From: Xanthomonas arboricola
GTDB lineage: Bacteria; Pseudomonadota; Gammaproteobacteria; Xanthomonadales; Xanthomonadaceae
Length of the DNA stretch: 53,479 bases
Assembly: GCF_003353015.1 (NCBI RefSeq)
Contig: NZ_QREM01000010.1
Location: forward strand, 52,102-105,580
Direction of reading: 5' to 3'
Part shown: positions 28,756-39,922 of the stretch, piece by piece
Numbering within the stretch: position 1 is the first letter of the stretch
Layout: every line of letters begins with the position of its first letter
Translations under genes and position numbers: made by a program
Notes under the pieces: generated by a model
What the model was told of the DNA's origin: nothing
What the model saw: only the letters and a program-made list of their open reading frames with translations
Database searches by the model: none

Positions 28756-30585
28756 CTACTCCACCGTCACCGACTTGGCCAGGTTACGCGGCTTGTCCAC
28801 ATCGGTGCCGCGCGCCAGTGCGGTGTGATACGCCAGCAGCTGCACCGGAATGGTGTGGATCACCGGCGACAGCACGCCGGCATGGCGCGGGGTGCGGATC
28901 ACGTGCACGCCTTCGGACTCGCTGAAGTGGCTGTCCTGGTCGGCAAACACGAACAGCTCGCCGCCGCGTGCACGCACCTCCTGCATGTTGGACTTGACCT
29001 TCTCCAGCAGCCGGTCGTTGGGTGCGATCACCACTACCGGCATCGCCGCGTCCACCAGCGCCAGCGGGCCGTGTTTCAACTCGCCGGCCGGGTACGCTTC
29101 GGCATGGATATAGGAGATTTCCTTGAGCTTGAGCGCGCCTTCCAGCGCGATCGGGTAATGCAGGCCGCGGCCGAGAAACAGTGCGTTTTCCTTGACCGAG
29201 AAACGCTCGGCCCAGGCCATGATCTGCGGCTCCAGATTCAACGCGTGCTGCACGCTGCCGGGCAAGAAACGCAGCTGCTCCAGATACTCCGCTTCTTCGG
29301 CCTCGCTGATGCGCCCCTGCAATTTTCCCAGCACCATGGTCAGCTGGAACAACACCGCCAGCTGGGTGGTGAACGCCTTGGTCGAGGCCACGCCGATCTC
29401 GGCACCGGCACGCGTGTAACAGACCAGTTCGCTGGCGCGCGGGATCGCGCTTTCGGGCACGTTGCAGATCGACAAGGTGTGCAGATGCCCCAGCGATCTG
29501 GCGTATTTCAGCGCCTCCATCGTGTCCAGCGTTTCACCGGACTGGGAGATGGTGACGATCAGATGCTTCGGGTTGGCGTAGGCGGCGCGATAGCGATATT
29601 CGCTGGCGATCTCCACGCTGCACGGCAGCCCGGCAATGGCTTCGATCCAGTAGCGCGCAGTCATGCCGGCGTAGTAGCTGGTGCCGCAGGCCAGGATCTG
29701 CACGCCGTCGATGTCGCGCAACACCGCTTCGGCATTGGCGCCGAACAATGACGCGGGGAAGCCCTTGGCATCGATCGCCGCCTCGATGGTGTCGGCCAGC
29801 GCACGCGGCTGCTCGTGGATTTCCTTCTGCATGAAATGGCGGAACGGGCCCAGTTCCAGCGATGCCAGCGACACATCCGACAGGTGCAGCGGGCGCTCGA
29901 CCGGCGCGTCGTTGCCATCGAAGATGCGCACGCCATCGCGGCGCAACTCGGCGGTGTCGCCCTCTTCCAGGAAGATCACCTGGCGGGTGGCCTGCACGAT
30001 GGCCGAGACATCGGAGGCGACGAAGTTCTCGCCCTCGCCCACGCCGACCAGTAACGGGCAGCCCATGCGCGCGCAGACGAAGCGCTCCGGCTCGGCCTGG
30101 CTCATCACCGCCAGCGCATAGGCCCCGGTGAGTTCCTTGACGGTGCGCTGCAGCGCCGTCAGCAGGTCGCCTGCACTGCCCAGATGGTGATGGATCAGAT
30201 GCGCGATGACTTCGGTATCGGTCTGCGACTCGAAGGTGTAGCCGAGCGCGCGTAGTTTCTCGCGCTGCTGCTCGTGATTTTCGATGATGCCGTTATGCAC
30301 CAGCGCCACGCCCGCACTGATATGCGGGTGCGCATTGGCCTCGGTGACGCCGCCATGGGTGGCCCAGCGGGTGTGCCCGATGCCCAGCGTCGCGCCGAAC
30401 TGCTCGGCCTGCGCCGCCTGCGCCATCTCCGCCACGCGCCCGGTGCGGCGTACGCGACGCACCTGGTCGCCATCGAGCACGGCGATGCCGGAGGAATCGT
30501 AGCCGCGGTATTCCAGACGCTTGAGTCCCTCGATCAGGACCGGGACCACGTCGCGCCCGGCGATCGCTCCGACAATGCCGCACAT
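28756..30585 (-). CDS. glmS: Glutamine-fructose-6-phosphate aminotransferase (isomerizing)
   Basis: This 609-residue enzyme makes glucosamine-6-phosphate, the entry to peptidoglycan and LPS amino sugars. The N-terminal glutaminase has the nucleophilic Cys2 (MCGIVGA), then two SIS isomerase domains containing CGTSYYAG and SQSGETLDT, and the C-terminal KSVTVE. Length equals that of E. coli. AAGGG precedes the ATG at 30585. Its upstream region is shared with a divergent exporter operon and is full of TGTCCG hexamers, two of which lie just upstream of a candidate TAAAAT -10 box (30614-30619). No glmS ribozyme was seen. Confidence 0.97.
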   Translation of the reverse strand: MCGIVGAIAGRDVVPVLIEGLKRLEYRGYDSSGIAVLDGDQVRRVRRTGRVAEMAQAAQAEQFGATLGIGHTRWATHGGVTEANAHPHISAGVALVHNGIIENHEQQREKLRALGYTFESQTDTEVIAHLIHHHLGSAGDLLTALQRTVKELTGAYALAVMSQAEPERFVCARMGCPLLVGVGEGENFVASDVSAIVQATRQVIFLEEGDTAELRRDGVRIFDGNDAPVERPLHLSDVSLASLELGPFRHFMQKEIHEQPRALADTIEAAIDAKGFPASLFGANAEAVLRDIDGVQILACGTSYYAGMTARYWIEAIAGLPCSVEIASEYRYRAAYANPKHLIVTISQSGETLDTMEALKYARSLGHLHTLSICNVPESAIPRASELVCYTRAGAEIGVASTKAFTTQLAVLFQLTMVLGKLQGRISEAEEAEYLEQLRFLPGSVQHALNLEPQIMAWAERFSVKENALFLGRGLHYPIALEGALKLKEISYIHAEAYPAGELKHGPLALVDAAMPVVVIAPNDRLLEKVKSNMQEVRARGGELFVFADQDSHFSESEGVHVIRTPRHAGVLSPVIHTIPVQLLAYHTALARGTDVDKPRNLAKSVTVE

Positions 30586-30622
30586 AGGACAACCCTTGAG
30601 GACGAAGCTGCGCATTTTAGCG

Positions 30623-30695
30623 TGTCCGCTCTTGTCCGCTGCACGACCGTGCCCGGACAAACTGTCCGCAGCGGTGTCCGCGGACACTGCGGACA
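30623..30695. promoter_or_regulatory. Cluster of seven TGTCCG/CGGACA hexamers
   Basis: TGTCCG occurs at 30623, 30633, 30663 and 30675, and CGGACA at 30654, 30681 and 30690. The core GTGTCCGCGGACAC (30674-30687) is a perfect 14-bp palindrome. Seven copies of one hexamer in 73 bp point to cooperative binding of a dimeric regulator. The cluster ends about 47 nt before the sigma-54 promoter, a normal enhancer distance, and also lies next to the candidate glmS -10 box. Confidence 0.65.
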
Positions 30696-30741
30696 CTGTT
30701 CGCCAGCCCATAAACATCATGCTTTTCAATTACTTGATGAT

Positions 30742-30757
30742 TGGCACACGGCCTGCT
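30742..30757 (+). promoter_or_regulatory. Sigma-54 promoter of the exporter operon
   Basis: TGGCAC (30742-30747), five bases, then CTGCT (30753-30757) fits TGGCACG-N4-TTGCW, with the invariant GG and GC exactly 12 nt apart. A start near 30768 leaves about 22 nt before the ATG at 30790. An NtrC-type activator is encoded in the same gene cluster. Confidence 0.7.
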
Positions 30758-30789
30758 TTAGCGCAGTGACGCCACCGAGCCCGCCGACC

Positions 30790-32061
30790 ATGATTCGCGA
30801 TACCTCCGCCCAGGACCAGGTTCTCCGTCGCCCCGCCCAGGGCGCGCCATGGCGCCGTTGGCTGTGGCCCGGCGTCGCGACGGTCGCCGTGTTGGCCGGT
30901 ATTGCCTGGGCGGTCACTGCCTGGAGCGCCGGCAGCCGTTCGTTCGATGCCAGCCGGGTGCGGATTGCCACCGTCAGCCAGGGCGACCTGGTGCGCGACA
31001 TCGCCGCCGATGGCCGCGTCATCGCCGCCAACAGCCCGGTGCTGTACGCCATCTCGGCCGGCACGGTGACGCTGAGCGTGGTGGCCGGCGACGTGGTCAA
31101 GCAGGGCCAGGAGCTGGCGCGTATCGACAGCCCGGAGCTGCGCAGCAAGCTGGCGCAGGAGCAGGCCACGCTGGCCGGCCTGGAAGCCGAATCCAGCCGC
31201 GCCGCCCTGGACGCGACCCTGGCGCGCGCCACGGCCAGCAAGCTCACCGACCAGGCCAAGATCGACAAGCAGGCCGCCGCACGCGACCTGGAGCGCTACC
31301 AGCGCGGCTACGATGGCGGCGCGGTGCCGCAGGTGGAACTGGCCAAGGCGCAGGACACCCTGAAGAAGACCGACATCGATCTGCAGCATGCCGAGCGCGA
31401 CGCATCGTTGAAGAGCCAGGGGGCGGACCTGGATTCGCGCAACAAGCGCCTGCTGGCCGACCGTCAGCGCGCGGTGGTGGCCGAGGTGCAGCGCCAGGTC
31501 GATGCGCTCACGCTGCTGTCGCCGTTCGACGGCCAGGTCGGCCAGGTGCAGGCGGTGCAGCACACACAGGTCGCGGCGAACGCGCCGATCCTGGGCGTGG
31601 TGGACCTGTCCAAGTTCGAAGTGGAGATCAAGGTGCCGGAAAGCTTCGCGCGCGATCTGGCAATCGGCATGCCGGCGCAGCTCACCAGCGGCAGCGGCGA
31701 GCCATTCCCCGGCGCGATCTCGGCCGTGTCACCGGAAGTGGTCAATGGCGAAGTCACCGCACGCATCCGCTTTGCCGACAGGCAGCCGCCGGGCCTGCGC
31801 CAGAGCCAGCGCATGAGCGCACGCGTGGTGATGGACACGCGCCGCAACGTGCTCAAGGTCGAGCGCGGCCCGTTCGTCGAACAATCCGGCGGCAGCTACG
31901 CCTATGTGATGGATGGCAATACTGCGGTGCGCCGGCCGGTGCGCATGGGGGTCAGCAGCCTGGGCGAGGTGCAGGTGCTGTCCGGACTGCAGGTGGGCGA
32001 CCGCGTCGTGGTTTCCGGTGCAGACAACTTTGGCGATGCGCCGCGCGTCACTGTTCACTGA
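30790..32061 (+). CDS. HlyD/MacA-type periplasmic adaptor of an ABC exporter
   Basis: This 423-residue membrane-fusion protein has one N-terminal membrane anchor (about 24-45), a biotinyl-lipoyl-like domain, a long coiled coil (roughly 110-230, rich in Ala, Gln, Asp and Lys), and beta-barrel and membrane-proximal domains ending with VQVLSGLQVGDRVVVSG. It would link the inner-membrane ABC permeases to an outer-membrane channel, which is not encoded nearby. It is the first gene behind a sigma-54 promoter, followed by ATPase, two permeases and a two-component pair. Confidence 0.9.
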   Translation: MIRDTSAQDQVLRRPAQGAPWRRWLWPGVATVAVLAGIAWAVTAWSAGSRSFDASRVRIATVSQGDLVRDIAADGRVIAANSPVLYAISAGTVTLSVVAGDVVKQGQELARIDSPELRSKLAQEQATLAGLEAESSRAALDATLARATASKLTDQAKIDKQAAARDLERYQRGYDGGAVPQVELAKAQDTLKKTDIDLQHAERDASLKSQGADLDSRNKRLLADRQRAVVAEVQRQVDALTLLSPFDGQVGQVQAVQHTQVAANAPILGVVDLSKFEVEIKVPESFARDLAIGMPAQLTSGSGEPFPGAISAVSPEVVNGEVTARIRFADRQPPGLRQSQRMSARVVMDTRRNVLKVERGPFVEQSGGSYAYVMDGNTAVRRPVRMGVSSLGEVQVLSGLQVGDRVVVSGADNFGDAPRVTVH

Positions 32062-32170
32062 AAGCGGCCACTACGTAGCCTTGTACACCCAGGCCTGACG
32101 ACTGCGCGACACGTTGCGGTCGCCGCCCTGAATCTCTTTCGCACATACCTCTCTCGCAAAGGACTCGGCA

Positions 32171-32890
<720 letters not shown>

Positions 32891-32902
32891 GAGGCACACC
32901 CC

Positions 32903-34195
32903 ATGTTCGGCTACTACTTCAATCTGGCGTTACGCAGCTTCCGCCGCAACAAGGTGCTCACCGCACTGATGGTGCTGGCGATCGCGCTCGGCATCGGTGC
33001 CAGCATGACCACCTTGACGGTGTTCTATGTGCTTTCCGGCGATCCGATTCCCGAAAAAAGCGGTGTACTGTTTCATCCACAGCTCGACGCGCGTTCGTTG
33101 GGCTATCGGGACGACGATGCACTGGATCAATTGACCCGGTTCGATGCCGAGGCGCTGCTACGGGAGAAGCGTGGGGATCGTCAGGTCATGATGACCGCGG
33201 GTACCGTCCCACTGGAGCCGGACAACACCTCATTGCGACCGATGATGCTGGACGCGCGTTACACGTCTGTCGATTTTTTCCCCATGTTCGATGTGCCGTT
33301 CCTCTATGGCGGCCCATGGACTGCCAATGACGATGAAAGCCGCGCACGGGTGGTCGTGATCTCCGAAGCACTCAACAAGAAGCTCTTCAATGGTGAAGAC
33401 AGCGTCGGCCGCACGCTGAACGTCAATCGAAACATCATGCGGGTCGTTGGCGTGGTTCGCCAATGGCGTCTGACACCAACCTTCTACAATTTGGGTGGCG
33501 GGGCCTACGACAAGTCCGAGCAGGCCTTCCTGCCATTCAGCACTGCAATGGAATTGAAACTCTCAAGCAGTGGACAACGTTCGTGCTGGGGCGAAAGCAA
33601 TCCGCCGGAAGATCTCAATGCAGCCTGCTCCTGGGTCCAATACTGGGTGCAATTGGACACTCCGCAGAAGGTCAGCGCGTACCGCCAGTATCTGGAGAAC
33701 TATTCGGATCAGCAGCGGCGCGCCGGACGCTTCGAGCAACCGGCAAATGTCCAGCTGCGTAGCATCATGGAATGGCTGGACTTCAAGAAGGTCGTTCCCA
33801 GCGATGTGCGCCTGCAGACCTGGCTGGCGTTCGGTTTCCTGCTGGTTTGTCTGGTCAACACCATCGGTCTGTTGTTGGCCAAGTTCATGCGCCGCAGTGG
33901 GGAAATCGGCGTGCGGCGAGCATTGGGGGCAACCAAGCGCAGCATCTTCGCGCAGTCCCTGGTTGAAGCAGGAACCATCGGCCTGGCCGGCGGCATCCTG
34001 GGACTGGCTCTTGCCACGCTGGGCCTGTGGGGAGTGCGTCAACAACCCGCTCAATATGCCGATCTGGCAAGACTTGATCCAGCAATGTTGCTGGCCACGT
34101 TTGCTCTTGCACTGGTGGCCAGCATCATGGCCGGGCTGCTCCCCGCATGGCGCGCGTGCACTGTGCCTCCGGCCATTCAACTCAAGGCGCAGTGA
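32903..34195 (+). CDS. ABC transporter permease 1 (FtsX/MacB-like)
   Basis: This 430-residue permease has the MacB layout: one N-terminal membrane helix (about 16-40), a large periplasmic domain (about 45-300) and three C-terminal helices, with the coupling sequence GEIGVRRALGATKRSIF between the last domains. The periplasmic part is encoded by DNA of clearly lower GC (50-62 % in hand-counted 60-base lines) than the ATPase gene (73 % in one counted line) or its own ends. It probably forms a heterodimer with permease 2. The substrate is unknown; peptides, lipoproteins or antibiotics are typical of the family. Confidence 0.88.
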   Translation: MFGYYFNLALRSFRRNKVLTALMVLAIALGIGASMTTLTVFYVLSGDPIPEKSGVLFHPQLDARSLGYRDDDALDQLTRFDAEALLREKRGDRQVMMTAGTVPLEPDNTSLRPMMLDARYTSVDFFPMFDVPFLYGGPWTANDDESRARVVVISEALNKKLFNGEDSVGRTLNVNRNIMRVVGVVRQWRLTPTFYNLGGGAYDKSEQAFLPFSTAMELKLSSSGQRSCWGESNPPEDLNAACSWVQYWVQLDTPQKVSAYRQYLENYSDQQRRAGRFEQPANVQLRSIMEWLDFKKVVPSDVRLQTWLAFGFLLVCLVNTIGLLLAKFMRRSGEIGVRRALGATKRSIFAQSLVEAGTIGLAGGILGLALATLGLWGVRQQPAQYADLARLDPAMLLATFALALVASIMAGLLPAWRACTVPPAIQLKAQ

Positions 34196-34254
34196 GCTGA
34201 CCTCCGAACCGCGCGTGCTCTTGCACCGTTCGCCAGCCCCTCAAGGAATTGTCC

Positions 34255-35463
34255 ATGGAAATCCGCCCCATTCTGTCCACGCTGCGGCGCCACAAGACGG
34301 CTGCTGCCCTGATCGTGCTCGAGGTGGCACTCAGTTGCGCCATCATCTCCAACGCCTTGTTCCTGATCGGCGATCGCCTGGAACGCACACAACGCCCCAG
34401 CGGTCTGGCAGAAACTGAACTGGTGACGCTCACCATCAGCGGTATCGGCCGCGACGAAAACGCACGTGCACTCACCGATACGGACCTGGCTGCGCTACGT
34501 CGTATTCCCGGCGTCAAATATGCCTCCAGCGTCAGCCAGATTCCTTATGGTGACAGCATGTGGGTCAGCGGCCTCAAACTGACGCCTGACCAGAAAAACT
34601 CCACGATCGACGTCAACGACTACACCGGCGACAGTCAGACCCTGGACACGATGGGCCTGACATTGATACAGGGACGCCGTTTCACGGAAGGCGAATTCAC
34701 CTGGTCGGATGACAAGACGGCCGTCATCCCAAGCGCCATCCTGACCAAAAGCGCGGCCGACAAGCTGTTCCCGGGCCAATCCGCATTGGGGAAATCGATC
34801 TACCGCGACGCCACGCCCATCAAGATCGTCGGCATCGTGGAGCATCTGGCGCGTGTCAACAACTATGGTGGCGCAGCCGTTTACGACGATTCGATGCTGA
34901 CCCCGGTCAAGACGACCTACAAGGACGGCGGCCGCTACCTGCTACGCACCGATCCGGCGCGCCGTGACGAGGTCCTGCGTCAGGCAGTGGCAGCACTGGA
35001 GAAGAACAGTGCAAGTCGCATCATCGAGCGACCAAGAGTCTTCGAGCAGATGCGTCGAAATTTCTATCGGCAGGATCGCTCGATGGCCTGGCTACTGGTC
35101 ACCATGAGCATCGCACTGCTGATCGTCACCGCGCTCGGGATCGTCGGCCTGGCCAGCTTCTGGGTGCAGCAGCGTACCAAGCAGATCGGCATTCGCCGCG
35201 CACTGGGCGCCACGCGCGGCCAGATCCTGCGCTACTTCCAGATCGAGAACTTCCTGCTGGCCTCGATCGGCATCGTGCTCGGCATGCTGCTGGCTTACTC
35301 GATCAATATCTGGCTGATGGCCCGCTACGAATTGCCACGCCTTCCATTGGTCTATCTGCCGATCGGCGCGCTGTTGTTATGGGCACTCGGCCAGATCGCC
35401 GTGTTCTGGCCCGCCCGGCGCGCCGCGCTGGTGCCGCCGGCAGTGGCCACGCGCAGCGCGTGA
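34255..35463 (+). CDS. ABC transporter permease 2 (FtsX/MacB-like)
   Basis: This 402-residue partner permease has the same layout: an N-terminal helix (about 17-40), a periplasmic domain with YGDSMWVSGLK and WSDDKTAVIPSAIL, then three C-terminal helices after QIGIRRALGATRGQIL. The ATG at 34255 follows AAGGA by 7 nt; the TTG at 34249 is less likely. The periplasmic part is again of somewhat lower GC (55-63 % in counted lines). As no MacB-style ATPase domain is fused, the ATPase must come from the gene upstream. Confidence 0.88.
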   Translation: MEIRPILSTLRRHKTAAALIVLEVALSCAIISNALFLIGDRLERTQRPSGLAETELVTLTISGIGRDENARALTDTDLAALRRIPGVKYASSVSQIPYGDSMWVSGLKLTPDQKNSTIDVNDYTGDSQTLDTMGLTLIQGRRFTEGEFTWSDDKTAVIPSAILTKSAADKLFPGQSALGKSIYRDATPIKIVGIVEHLARVNNYGGAAVYDDSMLTPVKTTYKDGGRYLLRTDPARRDEVLRQAVAALEKNSASRIIERPRVFEQMRRNFYRQDRSMAWLLVTMSIALLIVTALGIVGLASFWVQQRTKQIGIRRALGATRGQILRYFQIENFLLASIGIVLGMLLAYSINIWLMARYELPRLPLVYLPIGALLLWALGQIAVFWPARRAALVPPAVATRSA

Positions 35464-35915
35464 GGTGGGCGGCACAGCGCCGGGCAATGCAGCCGACGCT
35501 GTGCCGGATCTGCCGCTGGCGTTGGGCCAGATTGCGTGATGGGTCAATGCGATATGCGCGGCTGCGGGCTGCCCCGGCAGCACATATCAAGGTTGGTCCT
35601 TGACCTGAGTCAGTGACGCGTATGCCTCGTTGACTCCACCGCCGAGGCATGCAGCACCGCCGTTTTCCCACCGGCAGGCAGCAGCACGGCACGCGCCGCC
35701 AATACCTGAGTCCGGCAGCGCGGATGCCGTCACACAGCCTGTCCGGGGTACCGGTGCCATTGCCGCATTCGCAGCATCGCCCGAAGACACCGCTAGCAGC
35801 CAGGTCGGCCATGCGCGTGCACCAGGCATTCATGCGCGACGCGCAGCGCAGTTCCGCCGCGCACCGAATCCTGTTCTGATAGCCACTCTCGCCCGCGCCA
35901 TCATCGAGTATCGCG
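35464..35915. other. Gap between permease 2 and the response regulator gene
   Basis: This 452-nt stretch has no supported gene. It holds one inverted repeat, TCAAGG (35587-35592) with CCTTGA (35598-35603), and a single TGTCCG hexamer at 35740. No sigma-54 pattern was found. It may contain a separate weak promoter for the two-component genes, so these could be expressed independently of the exporter. Confidence 0.45.
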
Positions 35916-37259
<1,344 letters not shown>

Positions 37260-37267
37260 GCCTGAGC

Positions 37268-38620
37268 ATGTGGCAGCCACGCTCCTTCACCTTGTCGCTG
37301 TTCCTGCGCCTGCTGCCGGTGCTGGTGCTGGCCGCCGCGCTGCCCTGGTTCACCGCGTACTGGCTGGATCGCGGCTGGGAAGTGGCAGTGATCTCGGCCA
37401 TCGTGCTGCTGGCGACGATGTGGTGGAGCCTGCAACGCGCCACTGCACCGATGCGCTCGCTGTTCCGCGCCCTGGCCGGCACCACCAGCAGCTACCGCGA
37501 TGGCGAATACAACTTCGGCGTGTACTGGCGCGGCAGCGACGAACTGGCGCAACTGGTGCAGGCGCATGCGGAACTGGGCGAGGTGCTGCGCGCGCAACGG
37601 CGCAATCTGGTGCAGCGCGAACTGATGCTCGACACCATGTTGCAGAACACCCCGGTGGCGATGCTGCTGGTGGTGGCCGGCGGCGATGGGGTGCGCCGCA
37701 TCGGCTTCTCCAACAACGCCGCACGCAAGCTGTTGCATGAAGGCCGCAAGCTCGAAGGCCAGCACCTGGACGACGTGCTCGCGCGCATGCCCGGCGAACT
37801 GCGCGATGCGCTGGCACGCGGCGGCGATTGCCTGTTTGCGGTGCGCGAGGACGGCGATGACGAAGACGACGAGCAGATCTATCACCTGTCACGCCGCAGT
37901 TTCCATCTCAATGGACGCGGCCACGAGCTGTTGCTGATCCGCACCTTGACCACCGAATTGCGGCGCCAGGAAGTGCAGACCTGGAAGAAGGTCATCCGCG
38001 TGATCAGCCACGAGTTGAACAACTCGCTGGCGCCGATCGCCTCGCTGGCACATTCCGGCGCCGAGTTGCTGCGCCGCCAACGCACCGACCGGCTGGGCAC
38101 GGTGTTCGAAACCATCGAGGAACGCGCCCGTCATCTGGAAGGCTTCATCCGCGGCTACGCGCGGTTTGCCAAGCTGCCGCAGCCGCAGTTGCAGACCATC
38201 GACTGGGCGCCGTTCCTGGAGCGTTTGCGGCAGCAGATTCCGTTCCAGCTGCAAGGCGCCCTGAGCGATGTCTCCAGCCGCATCGATGCCGCGCAGATCG
38301 AGCAGGCCTTGCTCAACCTGCTCAAGAACGCGCACGAAGCCTGCAGCGAGGCGCAGCCGCCCAACAGCGATGTCGCCGTGCGCGTCACGCGCGTGCCGCA
38401 ATGGCTGCGGATCGAAGTGCTGGACCGCGGCAACGGCATGAACGAGGCCGTGCTGCATAACGCACTGATGCCGTTCTACTCGACCAAGCGCAATGGCACC
38501 GGGCTCGGGCTTGCGCTCACCCGCGAGATCGCCGAAGCGCACGGCGGGCGCATCTCGCTGCATAACCGCGAACACGGCGGCTTGTGCGTCACCTTGCTGC
38601 TGCCCGCGGCGGCTGGCTAG
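37268..38620 (+). CDS. PAS-containing membrane sensor histidine kinase (NtrY-like)
   Basis: This 450-residue kinase has two N-terminal membrane helices (about 8-28 and 35-50) with almost no periplasmic loop, a PAS-like domain (about 115-215), the phospho-acceptor His248 in SHELNN and the ATPase domain with NLLKNAHEA (N box), DRGNGMNE (G1) and GTGLGLALTREI (G2). The lack of a periplasmic domain suggests it senses the membrane or cytoplasm, perhaps through the PAS domain. It is encoded 8 nt after the response regulator and ends the exporter cluster. Confidence 0.93.
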   Translation: MWQPRSFTLSLFLRLLPVLVLAAALPWFTAYWLDRGWEVAVISAIVLLATMWWSLQRATAPMRSLFRALAGTTSSYRDGEYNFGVYWRGSDELAQLVQAHAELGEVLRAQRRNLVQRELMLDTMLQNTPVAMLLVVAGGDGVRRIGFSNNAARKLLHEGRKLEGQHLDDVLARMPGELRDALARGGDCLFAVREDGDDEDDEQIYHLSRRSFHLNGRGHELLLIRTLTTELRRQEVQTWKKVIRVISHELNNSLAPIASLAHSGAELLRRQRTDRLGTVFETIEERARHLEGFIRGYARFAKLPQPQLQTIDWAPFLERLRQQIPFQLQGALSDVSSRIDAAQIEQALLNLLKNAHEACSEAQPPNSDVAVRVTRVPQWLRIEVLDRGNGMNEAVLHNALMPFYSTKRNGTGLGLALTREIAEAHGGRISLHNREHGGLCVTLLLPAAAG

Positions 38621-38696
38621 TTCGCAGCAGGTTTTCAGCACGCCGGTCCCGGGAACGTCTGCGCGCAATCACTGACAGGCGATCGCTCGGCAGGCC

Positions 38697-38724
38697 GGCA
38701 GACAGGCAGACAGGCAGGCAGGCA
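38697..38724. repeat. Short tandem tetranucleotide repeat (GRCA)7
   Basis: GGCA and GACA units follow each other seven times between the histidine kinase gene and the convergent beta-helix gene. The run is non-coding. Too few units to claim phase variation. Confidence 0.75.
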
Positions 38725-38839
38725 CGATTGCCAGCGCACACGCCGATAAAGCGCAGCGACAGGCTTCCACCTCATTGCTTCGGCAAGCGTGCCGGCATCG
38801 CCCACCTTGCGTGCCGGGCAGTCGCCCTGATCACCGCGT

Positions 38840-39811
38840 TCAGCCGCCGCGCAAGGTCCCGCGCTCTTCGATTCGTGGTTTTTTCAATGCACCGCAGGTA
38901 TCGTCCGCACCCGTGGTGCCGGTAGCGGCAATCGTGCCGTAGTAGCCAACCCCCACGGTATTGTCGAGGAACTGCCCGCCTTGCGAAGGACATTCGCCCT
39001 TGGGCTTGATCCAGTCCGAAAACGCCGCGGACTTGCCGGCCCGGACAAAACGGTTGGACGCCACGTAGGTGTTGTCGGAGGCATCGCGGGTACGCACCGC
39101 ATCGCCGTTGACGTCGGTGAAGGTATTGCCTTCGATGCGGTTGCCGGAGGAGTGGCGCGCCAGGTAGATCGCGTGCACGAATCCCGAGGTCGGGGTGTCG
39201 TTTTCGATCGACACGAAGCGATTGCGTTCGATGCGGTTGTCGCGCGAGTTCTGCAGGCGGATTGCCGCGAACGAATAGGCGGCCTCGCTGCTGCTGCCAT
39301 GGATGCCACCGATCCGCTCGAAGGTCATGTTGCGGATGACGTTGCCGCTGTTGCCGTCCGCGCTGCGCTTGCTGCTGCCCAGGTCCATCGCCATCCAGTA
39401 ATCGCTGACCTTCAAGCCGGCGAAGCTCAGCCGGGTGGCGGCATCGCCGCCGCCCTTCAGGGTGAACCAGGTCGCACCGCCGCGTCCGTCGAACCACGGT
39501 GGCGCGGCTGCATCGGGCGCTGCGATGAAGCGGATGGGTGCCCCGTTGGTGAAGGTCCAGTGCACCGACTGCTGCAGATACGTGCCAGCGGCAATCACCA
39601 CGTCCACCGCGCCACCGGGCCGCTGCTCCAGCAACCGTTGCTGGGCGGCCGCCAGTGTCCGCAACGCAGTCGCTGCACTGGTGCCCGCCGCCGCATCGTT
39701 GCCGTCCGGCGCCAGGTACAGCCGGTAGGTCTGCGCATGGGCCGACATGGGTAGCAGGGCCGCCCATGTCAGCAGTAATGTCACCCGCAGCGCGCACCGT
39801 GGCGTTTGCAT
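38840..39811 (-). CDS. Exported right-handed parallel beta-helix protein
   Basis: This 323-residue protein has a signal peptide (about 1-26, ending MSAHAQ) and a body of short repeated turns such as NSRDNRIERNRFVSIEND, HSSGNRIEGNTFTDVN and ASDNTYVASNRFVRAG, the pattern of pectin-lyase-like beta-helices. The family includes polysaccharide lyases and carbohydrate-binding surface proteins; no lyase catalytic residues could be assigned. GAGG stands 6 nt before the ATG at 39811. It sits between the two-component genes and glmU. Confidence 0.78.
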   Translation of the reverse strand: MQTPRCALRVTLLLTWAALLPMSAHAQTYRLYLAPDGNDAAAGTSAATALRTLAAAQQRLLEQRPGGAVDVVIAAGTYLQQSVHWTFTNGAPIRFIAAPDAAAPPWFDGRGGATWFTLKGGGDAATRLSFAGLKVSDYWMAMDLGSSKRSADGNSGNVIRNMTFERIGGIHGSSSEAAYSFAAIRLQNSRDNRIERNRFVSIENDTPTSGFVHAIYLARHSSGNRIEGNTFTDVNGDAVRTRDASDNTYVASNRFVRAGKSAAFSDWIKPKGECPSQGGQFLDNTVGVGYYGTIAATGTTGADDTCGALKKPRIEERGTLRGG

Positions 39812-39922
39812 CGTGCACCTCGTGATCGGTCGTGGCGGGCGGGGCCTGTGCACGGCACCGCTGCACAGCGGCGGCCCGCCCCTTGCAGCGACGTGCAGCC
39901 AGGCCGCACGCCTGCAGGCAAG

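Noticed and set aside
30586-30789. A glmS ribozyme or other riboswitch upstream of glmS
   Set aside because: No catalytic-core pattern was seen, the glmS ribozyme is a feature of Gram-positive bacteria, and the region is better explained by hexamer sites and promoters.
38697-38724. A phase-variable simple-sequence repeat
   Set aside because: Seven imperfect tetramers in a convergent intergenic region, not in a promoter or reading frame.
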